From: JBMZCV01 sp049613665
Lineage (GTDB): Bacteria > Bacteroidota > Bacteroidia > Chitinophagales > UBA2359
Assembly: GCA_049613665.1 (NCBI GenBank)
Contig: JBMZCV010000154.1
Coordinates: forward strand, 1 to 12,131
Reading direction: 5' to 3'
DNA: 12,131 nt
Part shown: positions 1-6,492 of the stretch, piece by piece
Position numbering within the stretch: the first letter of the stretch is position 1
Layout of the letters: every line of letters begins with the position of its first letter
Made by a program: the position numbers and the translations under genes
The notes under the pieces: generated by a model
Database searches by the model: none
Seen by the model: only the letters and a program-made list of their open reading frames with translations
What the model was told of the DNA's origin: nothing

Positions 1-39
1 TGAACATTTATAAGCTACTGATAATCAATAGTTTTATAG

Positions 40-420
40 AGTAACAGGTCTAATACTTTGACCGAAAATGATAGCTATTATTTTGTGATTCGCCACCGAA
101 ATCACTTAGATGTTATCAGTAGCAATCTTATTGCTGTTCCAAATTCAACGCCTTACGATTTTGGCATTCCAGCCAATGTGATGCTCGGAACTTCGCAATT
201 GAAAGATGTAGGAAATGGCGTTTTTGCCCTTTTCGCTGGCGATAATGACGGAAATGGCGTGTTTACGGTCAATGACTACAATACATACATCACCGAAAGT
301 TCGTCTGTGAATAGCTATGACGACAGCGATTGCAACTTGAATACTGCGGTTGAAGTAGGCGATTTCAATTTGTATTTGCCGAATGCAAGCATGAGCGGTG
401 TGACTGAAATACGGTACTAA
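40..420 (+). pseudogene. 3' remnant of a surface-protein gene with a dockerin-like calcium-binding pair
   Basis: The frame is open from 40 to the TAA at 418-420, but in-frame stops lie just upstream (1, 19, 22 and 37), there is no ATG, and the only candidate start is a TTG at 58. The peptide (120 aa from the TTG) starts inside a domain: the YYFVIRHRNHL segment near its N-terminus is typical of the interior of large Cytophagales secreted proteins. Two 12-residue loops follow, D62-x-D64-x-N66 to D73 and D91-x-N93-x-N95 to D102, spaced like a paired dockerin/EF-hand-type calcium site. The end (DFNLYLPNAS...IRY) looks like a natural C-terminus, and a terminator follows. I infer that this is the surviving 3' end of a longer gene, cut by deletion or by decay upstream. 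No signal peptide or T9SS sorting domain is present. A functional short protein from the TTG is possible but unlikely. Confidence 0.6.
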
Positions 421-440
421 AATATCATTTTTATTTTTGA

Positions 441-487
441 AAAAGCTTGCAAAAGATGTGTTTTTCTTTTGCAGGCTTTTTTTGTTT
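441..487 (+). terminator. Intrinsic terminator after the surface-protein remnant
   Basis: A 15-bp stem pairs 441-455 with 466-480 (one T-G wobble, 447/474) around a 10-nt loop and runs into a T-rich tract (477-487). It sits about 20 bases after the stop at 420, so it ends the remnant's transcript and insulates the restriction-modification operon downstream. Confidence 0.85.
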
Positions 488-532
488 TTGTAAGATAAAT
501 GTTTGAGAAAGATATTTGTTTTTGGTATTATT

Positions 533-565
533 GCAGGCTTTATTTTTTTCTGAATAAAAACCTGC
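533..565 (+). promoter_or_regulatory. Leader hairpin abutting the nuclease-methyltransferase start codon
   Basis: GCAGG (533-537) pairs with CCTGC (561-565), and TTTATT (539-544) pairs with AATAAA (553-558), with a small 1x2 internal loop and an 8-nt apical loop. The structure ends seven bases before the ATG at 573. It is not followed by a T-tract, so it is not a classical terminator. A role in limiting translation of the toxic enzyme is inference only. No clear Bacteroidota promoter (TTTG ... TAnnTTTG) was found in 481-572. Confidence 0.4.
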
Positions 566-572
566 TAAAACA

Positions 573-2819
573 ATGAATGGATATATACAATATGGATTAG
601 AAAATGGTCTTTTTTCTTTTAATGAGGATAAAAGCCGTATTACTTATGTGATACAGAAGAAAAGTTATGATTATGCGAAAGGTAGCGAAGAAGAAGTAAG
701 AGCTATTACTTATGCCGAACTTGTAAGCGATTTTGCTTATAAACCTAAAAATATACTTTTTGAAGTAGGAGTACAACTAGGTTCAACCACACACTATATA
801 GATATTGTTGTTTTACATGATAAAAAAAGTGAAAATTGGGGTAAAATTTTTTTAGTGATAGAACTGAAAAAAGAAGATACTAAAGATACAATAGAAAGAA
901 TCGAGAAACAAGTAAGAAGTTATGCTCTTTCACGAGAATGTGAAGGTTTTGAATATTATACTTATCGAATAGGCAATGCTAATAATTTTGTTGTTTTTAA
1001 TGAAAATGAAGAAAGAGTAGCACATTTACCTTATGATTATAACAAAAACATTATTTATGCTTATGTTATGGACGATAAAGTAATACCGCTACCGCCACCC
1101 AAATATAGAAAATTAAAGGCATCTACTTCTTATGAGTTAAGACAAATTTTTAATCAATGTCATGACATTATCTGGGATGGTGGAGCAAAAAGTAAAGAAG
1201 ATGCTTTTAATGAGTTTGCAAAACTATTATTTTTAAAAATGCACGATGAGCTTATACACGAAGAAAAGCATTTAAAACCTTATATCTTTCAATTACAAGC
1301 TAACGAAACTGCTATTAATTTATTGAAACGTGTCGAAAAAGAATATACTACTGCTATTAAAGAAAGGAAAATAGATGATTTATTAGAAAAAATATATGTA
1401 AATCCTTATCAATTAGAAAAAATTGTTGGAAAGTTGGAAGCAATAAGTCTAATAGAAACTGATAATGATCCTAAAGGCTTGGCCTATGAAACTTTTGTAA
1501 AATCATATATGAAAGGCGAATTTGGACAATTTTTTACTCCTAGAAATATTGTTGAATTTATGTTGCAAGTATCTCCTATTTTGTGGGATGATAGGTTTGA
1601 TTATACTGCAAAAATACTTGACCCTTGTTGTGGCAGTGGTTCTTTTCTTATTCATGCTATTAGCGAATTTAAACAAGGCCATCCTAAAACGTGGAAAAAA
1701 TTTGCAAATAATAGTGTTTATGGCATTGAAAAAAGAGACAAAACAGCAGTTATTGCTAAAGTAAATATTGCACTTCACGATGATGGACATAATAATGTTT
1801 ATCAAATGGATGGATTAAATGGATATAAAAAATTAGAACAAGGTAATTTTAGCCTTATCTTAACAAATCCTCCTTTTGGTGTAAAAATAAAAAATAGACC
1901 ATTACCTAAAAATGATTTAGACAAAAGAAAAGCACAAGATGACTTAACACAATTTTTTGCTTATAAAAAGTATGATATAACTGCTAAAACATCAGACCGT
2001 ATAGATATTATTAGAGGTAAAGCCAAACCAAAAAAAGAAAAACAGAAATATGGTTCACAAATAGATAGTGAAGTTATTTTTTTTGAACTGTATCACAAAA
2101 TGCTCAAAGAAGGTGGTATTGTTGAAGTCGTTATACCAGATGGCTTGTTAAGCAATTCATCTATGCAAAAATTTAGAGATTGGTTAATGGAACACTTCCA
2201 AATTTTAGCAGTTATTTCATTGCCTGATTTTACTTTCAATAAATACGATGCAGGTGTTAAAACATCTATACTTATTTTAAAAAAGTTTCCTTATGATAAG
2301 ACTAAAAGAATACAAGCAGCAAAATATAAATATTTAACTATTGCAGTAGATGAATATGAAGCTGAAATACAAAAATTAGAAGAAAAGTTAGAACAATTAC
2401 CTTATCAATACACTGCTATACAAAAAGTAAAAAGAGATTGGAATGATGACCTTCAAAAAATGCCTAAAGATATATTTGGTAAAGTTAAAAGAAAACATAT
2501 AAAAAACATAGACATACATTATAAAACGAAAATAGCTAAGATAAAAAAGAAAGAAAATTATAAAACATGGTTAAGGGAAAGTCGAGCAGATATAAATGCA
2601 CAAATCAAAGACCTTAAAATAACTATTTATGACCTAGAAAGAAATAATTTTAACAGATTTGAAACACACTTTAACTATCCTATTTTTATGGCTATTGCCA
2701 AACATATAGGTTATGACGCAACAGGAAGAGATACAAAATATAACGATTTAAATGAGATTGCTAAAGAACTAAAACGTTTTTTAATACAACAACAAAAGGC
2801 TCATGTAAATTTTCGGTAA
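573..2819 (+). CDS. Fused restriction endonuclease-adenine methyltransferase (HsdR N-terminal nuclease domain + HsdM)
   Basis: This 748-aa protein should both methylate adenine (N6, SAM-dependent) at its recognition site and cut unmodified DNA, directed by the HsdS subunit encoded next to it. Residues ~1-170 resemble the nuclease domain at the start of type I HsdR: E64, D77 (YIDIVV), E97-L-K99 (the ExK of a PD-(D/E)XK site) and Q113-x-x-x-Y117, all intact. An HsdM-type helical region follows (~185-300), then QFFTP (319-323), SAM-binding motif I DPCCGSGSF (350-358) and catalytic NPPF (432-435). A lysine-rich coiled-coil-like insertion spans ~575-690, and the C-terminus has the IGYDATG segment usual for HsdM. 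It is longer than most HsdM proteins because of the nuclease domain and the insertion. The ATG at 573 is the first good start. hsdS follows after 11 bases. No SF2 translocase is present, so the closest known design is type IIB (BcgI-like). That class assignment is inference. Confidence 0.88.
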   Translation: MNGYIQYGLENGLFSFNEDKSRITYVIQKKSYDYAKGSEEEVRAITYAELVSDFAYKPKNILFEVGVQLGSTTHYIDIVVLHDKKSENWGKIFLVIELKKEDTKDTIERIEKQVRSYALSRECEGFEYYTYRIGNANNFVVFNENEERVAHLPYDYNKNIIYAYVMDDKVIPLPPPKYRKLKASTSYELRQIFNQCHDIIWDGGAKSKEDAFNEFAKLLFLKMHDELIHEEKHLKPYIFQLQANETAINLLKRVEKEYTTAIKERKIDDLLEKIYVNPYQLEKIVGKLEAISLIETDNDPKGLAYETFVKSYMKGEFGQFFTPRNIVEFMLQVSPILWDDRFDYTAKILDPCCGSGSFLIHAISEFKQGHPKTWKKFANNSVYGIEKRDKTAVIAKVNIALHDDGHNNVYQMDGLNGYKKLEQGNFSLILTNPPFGVKIKNRPLPKNDLDKRKAQDDLTQFFAYKKYDITAKTSDRIDIIRGKAKPKKEKQKYGSQIDSEVIFFELYHKMLKEGGIVEVVIPDGLLSNSSMQKFRDWLMEHFQILAVISLPDFTFNKYDAGVKTSILILKKFPYDKTKRIQAAKYKYLTIAVDEYEAEIQKLEEKLEQLPYQYTAIQKVKRDWNDDLQKMPKDIFGKVKRKHIKNIDIHYKTKIAKIKKKENYKTWLRESRADINAQIKDLKITIYDLERNNFNRFETHFNYPIFMAIAKHIGYDATGRDTKYNDLNEIAKELKRFLIQQQKAHVNFR

Positions 2820-2830
2820 GCTCTACATTA

Positions 2831-4177
2831 ATGAAAAAAGGCAAGGCTTTCCTTGTGCAATGTAGGGCATTAGAAGAACGTTTAGAACCTATTTATCATC
2901 TTCCTAAAATTGTAAGATTAGAAAATCAAATTAGAAAAGTAGCTCATGGAATATTAAAAGATTATATTTTAAGTGTAAGTAGTGGTGCTACCCCTTCTAT
3001 GAATCAAATAAGTAAGTATTATAGCGATGCTGAAAATGGCATACCATTTTTGAGAGTACAAAATCTTTCTGTTTCTGGCGAATTAGTTTTAGACAATGTA
3101 AAATACATTAATATAGAAACTCATGAAAATCTATTGAAAAGAAGTCAAGTAGGAGAAAATGATTTATTGATTAAAATAACAGGTGTTGGTAGAATGGCCA
3201 TTGCAAGCGTACCACCAAAAGGCTTTATTGGAAATACTAATCAACATATTGCTGTTATAAAAACGAAAGATAGAAAAACTAGCAAAGCTTTAGCTGCATA
3301 TTTAAATACAAATATTGCAGAAAAACTAGCAACACGAAGAGCGACAGGAGGTACTAGACCAGCACTAGATTATAAAGCATTAAAATCAATACCTATTGTT
3401 TTTAATGAAGCCATTGCAGTAATTATGCAAGATGCTTATAAAATAAAAAAAGAGAAACAAGACGAAAGAAAAAAATTATTAGCAAGTATTGATGCTTATT
3501 TGCTCAATGTTTTGGGTATTGAATTACCTAAAAAAAGAAAAAGAGTAATGTGTTTTGAAACGATAGGAGAAACTGTTAATGGTAGTAGGTTTGACCCTTT
3601 TTATCATCAAAAAGAATTTGATTTTTATAAAAATCCTACATCAAACTATCCAGTAATCAAAATAAAAGATATTTCAAAATCAATTCAAACAGGTCTTCCA
3701 ATAAGAAAAGATTTTAGAGTAAAAAATGGTCAATATCCTTATTTTGGTGCAAATGGTATTATAGGCTATATGCAAAAATATACTCACGATGGAAAATATT
3801 TAATTGTAGCTCAAGATGGCTATATTGGTAATCATTATGTTATCAATGGTAAGTTTTGGGCAAGTAACCATAATTGGGTCTTAAAACTAGATGAAACTAA
3901 AGTTAATTTTGATTATTTAAAATATATACTTGATATAACTAATTATAAGTATCTAGTAACTGGAGGCGTGATTCCTAAATTAACAAAATCAAGTTTGAAA
4001 AAAATAAAAATCCCTCTTCCGCCCTTATCCGAGCAAGAAAAGATAGCATCACATATCAGTAGTTTGCGAGAGCAAGCCAAGCTTTTGCAAGCAGCCGCAA
4101 GCAAGGCATTGGAGGAGGCGAAAGCGGAAGTAGAAAAAATGATATTGGGAAAATCAAAAGAAAAGGATAATGGCTAG
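2831..4177 (+). CDS. hsdS: Restriction-modification specificity subunit HsdS with two target-recognition domains
   Basis: This 448-aa subunit should give the adjacent nuclease-methyltransferase its DNA sequence specificity. It has the two-fold internal repeat of HsdS: half 1 opens with RLEPIYH (17-23) and half 2 with RFDPFYH (253-259). TRD1 spans ~38-190 (SSGATP at its start, TGGTRPALDYKALKSIPI at its end). The first conserved spacer helix is ~195-232. TRD2 spans ~272-396, ending in IPLPPLSEQEKIA (394-406), and a second coiled-coil helix follows (~407-440). Two full TRDs imply a bipartite, asymmetric target. The ATG at 2831 lies 11 bases after the methyltransferase stop, so the two are co-transcribed. 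Oddity: base composition jumps from about 25% G+C (3601-4010) to about 49% (4021-4140), exactly where TRD2 gives way to the C-terminal helix, which suggests a mosaic gene. The actual recognition sequence cannot be read from this. Confidence 0.9.
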   Translation: MKKGKAFLVQCRALEERLEPIYHLPKIVRLENQIRKVAHGILKDYILSVSSGATPSMNQISKYYSDAENGIPFLRVQNLSVSGELVLDNVKYINIETHENLLKRSQVGENDLLIKITGVGRMAIASVPPKGFIGNTNQHIAVIKTKDRKTSKALAAYLNTNIAEKLATRRATGGTRPALDYKALKSIPIVFNEAIAVIMQDAYKIKKEKQDERKKLLASIDAYLLNVLGIELPKKRKRVMCFETIGETVNGSRFDPFYHQKEFDFYKNPTSNYPVIKIKDISKSIQTGLPIRKDFRVKNGQYPYFGANGIIGYMQKYTHDGKYLIVAQDGYIGNHYVINGKFWASNHNWVLKLDETKVNFDYLKYILDITNYKYLVTGGVIPKLTKSSLKKIKIPLPPLSEQEKIASHISSLREQAKLLQAAASKALEEAKAEVEKMILGKSKEKDNG

Positions 4178-4210
4178 AGAAATGTTGTTTAACATCTTTT
4201 CTACCGCTTA

Positions 4211-4242
4211 TCGTTCTGGACTGCTTCGTGCCTCGCAGTGAC
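4211..4242 (-). repeat. Widespread intergenic repeat (reads SLRGTKQS when translated)
   Basis: On the minus strand this reads GTCACTGCGAGGCACGAAGC followed by AGTCCAGAACGA. It matches the common 'GTCATTGCGAGG..CGAAGCAATCC' intergenic repeat found in many bacterial genomes and known for spurious translations such as SLRGTKQSRTI, which appears here. It lies in the convergent intergenic space between hsdS and the helicase gene. The function of this repeat family is not established. The match is from memory of the family; no search was run. Confidence 0.6.
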
Positions 4243-4272
4243 AAAAATTGGAAAGAGGTAGCAGGCACTTCA

Positions 4273-4319
4273 TTTTTTTAGACATACTATTTTTCAAAAA
4301 AATAGTATGTCTAAAAAAA
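4273..4319. terminator. Perfect bidirectional terminator between convergent genes
   Basis: A 22-bp perfect inverted repeat (4273-4294 with 4298-4319) has a 3-nt loop (CAA). T7 and A7 arms at its outer ends give a U-tract in both directions. It lies 95 bases after the hsdS stop and 10 bases after the helicase stop, so it should serve both convergent units. The unpaired loop is too short for an insertion-sequence end pair, and no transposase is nearby. Confidence 0.9.
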
Positions 4320-4329
4320 CATGAATTTC

Positions 4330-6270
4330 CTAATACATCAATTCCCACGCACTTTTATAAGCATCAATGCTATCGACATATTTTAGCAACCGCTTATAAA
4401 ATTTATGGCTTGCCAAAGTCGCACTATCGCCTATCAAAACGAGTTTCTTTTTCGCTCGTGTCATCGCCACATTCATACGCCGAATATCGCCCAAAAAGCC
4501 AATTTCGCCAGCGTCATTGCTCCGAACCATGCTAATCGCTATGATGTCTCGCTCCTGTCCTTGAAAACCATCGACAGTATGTATCGAAATGTTATCTTTG
4601 TATTTCAGCAAATATTCGTGTGAAAGTACTAAACTTCGCAACAGCAAAACCTGTTCTTTGTAAGGCGAAATAATGCCAATTGTTGTTTGCGTGAGTTGTT
4701 CTTCCGACAAAATTTCCAACTCTTCCACCATCATATTCAAATATTTGAGCAATAAGTTGGCTTCCTCTGGGTTTGCTGTACTCAAACTTTGCACATTTTG
4801 CTCCTCACCAAAACCGCAACCTGCCGTATCAATAAAATCGACAGCTTTTGCCACATACATACTTTCGCCTTTTTCGTCGAGGCTATGATGCTTTACAGAT
4901 TCGGCAGCCGAAAGCTTATTTTGATAAAATTCTTGGCTCGAAAACTGCATGATTTTTTCGTTCATGCGATACTGCACATTGAGCATCACATCGGCATCTA
5001 GGCGTTTGATAGTTTTCTCAAACAAGGAAATTTCCATGCCTTTGTGTTGTGCTTCATAAGATTTTACGGTAGGCGGCAGTTGAAAATGGTCGCCAGCCAA
5101 AACGATGCGATGAGCACGCAAAATAGGAATGTAAGTCGCTGCTTCGAGTGCTTGAGCAGCCTCATCAATGAAAACAGTCTGAAACTCCTTGCCACCCAAA
5201 ACCCTTGTGTTGCTGCCCACCAAAGTAGCCGCCACAACTTGCGTTTCGTTCAGCACATCACGAATCATAAACTTTTCCAAATCTTTGGCATAATCTAGCG
5301 TCTCTCTCGCTTCTTTTAGCAAAGCTTTTCGTTCCATTCGTTCCTCAAAGCCAAAATTTCGTTTAAATTTAAATGCTTTTCGCTTTATCTTTTGAGCATC
5401 TTTTCGCAGTTGTCTCAATTGTTTGTAATCTCTATGTGTAGCTACTTGTGCATCAAGTGTTTGCGACATCAAATCTGCATCAATTCGGGCAGGGTGTCCG
5501 AGTCGCACAACGCTAATATTTTTTTCGATAAGCTTCTGCACCAATAAATCGACAGCCGTATTGCTCGGTGCAACGACCAAAACTTGCTTTTCTTTTTTCA
5601 ACGTTTGTCCGATAGCTTTTATCAAAGTCGTCGTTTTGCCTGTTCCTGGAGGGCCGTGAACTATCGCTATATCTTCTGCTTTTTCGATGAGTGCGAGAGC
5701 TTTGTTTTGTGCTTTGTTTAATTTTGGAAACTGCACTTCAAAATGGTTTCTCTTGAAAGAAGCAGTACGATTTCCGAGCAGGGTTTCACGCAATTGTCCT
5801 AAACGGTCTTTGTCTTTTGCAGCTATCATTTTTTCGATAGCTTTTTCCATTTCCTTGAAAGTAGCTTCGTTGTAGAGCAAATCAATTCCTAGTTTTCCGT
5901 CGCCAATCCAATCAGGCAATTCATTTGAGTTCAAAACCAAAGTCAATTCATTTCGCTTGCTCCAACTCACTACGCCTTGCACGGACAATCGCTCTTTTCC
6001 CTCATAAGCATTGCAAAAAAGCTCTACACTCTGGCCGCTACGAAATTGATGTTTTTCATTCAGATTTGCAGTACGTTTTATTTCCAAAATCCATTGTTCG
6101 CCGAGTCCGATTTCCTCTTTTTCTATCAAAATAGGATACCATGCCAAGCCTTTTTGCTTTCGCTCATCTACGCTGGTGGTTTTTATGAGTTCTGCAAATT
6201 TTTTCTCTTCTTCTTTTTTTTCTATCCGAATGAGCTGCAAGCTTTTTTGTAATTCTTTGATGGCTTTCAT
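4330..6270 (-). CDS. UPF1/IGHMBP2-type superfamily 1 DNA/RNA helicase
   Basis: This 646-aa cytoplasmic ATPase is of the SF1B UPF1-like class, expected to unwind DNA or RNA 5'-3' using ATP. After an N-terminal beta-rich region (~40-135, the 1B/stalk-type part of IGHMBP2-like proteins) it shows the whole motif set: Q-motif LNKAQNKA (184-191), Walker A GPPGTGKT (206-213), Ia APSNTAVD (234-241), a basic helical insertion (~280-340), Walker B DEAAQ (369-373), III GDHFQLPPT (393-401), IV QYRM (433-436), V VDGFQGQERD (566-575) and VI RMNVAMTRAKKKL (598-610). All catalytic residues look intact, and the length is normal for the Bacteroidota members. The ATG at 6270 opens directly into a charged helix. 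The gene is convergent with the restriction-modification operon, separated by a terminator, and visibly richer in G+C, so I take it as a host housekeeping (repair or RNA) helicase. Its physiological substrate in bacteria is not known. Confidence 0.9.
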   Translation of the reverse strand: MKAIKELQKSLQLIRIEKKEEEKKFAELIKTTSVDERKQKGLAWYPILIEKEEIGLGEQWILEIKRTANLNEKHQFRSGQSVELFCNAYEGKERLSVQGVVSWSKRNELTLVLNSNELPDWIGDGKLGIDLLYNEATFKEMEKAIEKMIAAKDKDRLGQLRETLLGNRTASFKRNHFEVQFPKLNKAQNKALALIEKAEDIAIVHGPPGTGKTTTLIKAIGQTLKKEKQVLVVAPSNTAVDLLVQKLIEKNISVVRLGHPARIDADLMSQTLDAQVATHRDYKQLRQLRKDAQKIKRKAFKFKRNFGFEERMERKALLKEARETLDYAKDLEKFMIRDVLNETQVVAATLVGSNTRVLGGKEFQTVFIDEAAQALEAATYIPILRAHRIVLAGDHFQLPPTVKSYEAQHKGMEISLFEKTIKRLDADVMLNVQYRMNEKIMQFSSQEFYQNKLSAAESVKHHSLDEKGESMYVAKAVDFIDTAGCGFGEEQNVQSLSTANPEEANLLLKYLNMMVEELEILSEEQLTQTTIGIISPYKEQVLLLRSLVLSHEYLLKYKDNISIHTVDGFQGQERDIIAISMVRSNDAGEIGFLGDIRRMNVAMTRAKKKLVLIGDSATLASHKFYKRLLKYVDSIDAYKSAWELMY

Positions 6271-6302
6271 ATTTGTATCGCTATTTTTAAATGCAAAAGA
6301 AT

Positions 6303-6346
6303 CATTAAGACATTAAGTATATTTAGCTTCTTAATTTTGCTTAATG
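6303..6346 (-). promoter_or_regulatory. Repeated CATTAAG elements in the helicase leader
   Basis: CATTAAG occurs twice in tandem (6303-6309, 6311-6317) and once inverted (CTTAATG, 6340-6346), within 80 bases upstream of the helicase start. The arrangement could be an operator or a weak hairpin in the leader. It is AT-rich, so chance is a real alternative. Confidence 0.25.
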
Positions 6347-6384
6347 CCTCAATGGTTTGAAATTATTACGTTTTTTAAGAAAAG

Positions 6385-6415
6385 CAAATATAAACAAATA
6401 ATGCGTTTTTGCAAT
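6385..6415 (-). promoter_or_regulatory. Candidate Bacteroidota-type promoter for the helicase gene
   Basis: On the minus strand, TATATTTG (plus 6385-6392) matches the -7 box TAnnTTTG. 19 bases upstream lies ATTG (plus 6412-6415), one base off the -33 TTTG. It would give a leader of roughly 110 bases before the ATG at 6270. This is a pattern match only, in AT-rich DNA. Confidence 0.3.
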
Positions 6416-6429
6416 TTTTGGCGTAATTT

Positions 6430-6454
6430 GTTGCTGGTGATAACACGCAGCAAC
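6430..6454. other. Intergenic hairpin without a U-tract
   Basis: GTTGCTG (6430-6436) pairs with CAGCAAC (6448-6454), extended by GTG/CAC (6437-6439 with 6444-6446) around the loop ATAA, with one bulged G (6447). It lies between the C25 gene stop (6493) and the helicase promoter region. No T-run follows on either strand. It may stabilise the 3' end of the C25 message or help Rho-type termination; this is inference. Confidence 0.35.
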
Positions 6455-6492
6455 GGCAAGAGTTGTCGTCTTTGAAAAAAAAATCAAAAATA

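Noticed and set aside
1503..1805. Overlapping open frames on both strands inside the methyltransferase gene
   Set aside because: They are shadows of the region encoding motifs QFFTP and DPCCGSGSF.
4056..4268. Minus-strand open frame overlapping the hsdS 3' end (70 aa, contains SLRGTKQS)
   Set aside because: It is antisense to the coding C-terminal helix of hsdS and its recognisable part is the known spurious translation of an intergenic repeat.
4273..4319. Perfect inverted repeat considered as an insertion-sequence remnant or attachment site
   Set aside because: The loop is only three bases and both outer ends are T/A tracts, which is the form of a bidirectional terminator. No transposase or integrase is nearby.
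4330..6270. Helicase considered as the missing motor of the restriction system
   Set aside because: It is SF1 UPF1-like and not the SF2 HsdR type, lies on the opposite strand behind a bidirectional terminator, and has different base composition. A joint function has no support here.
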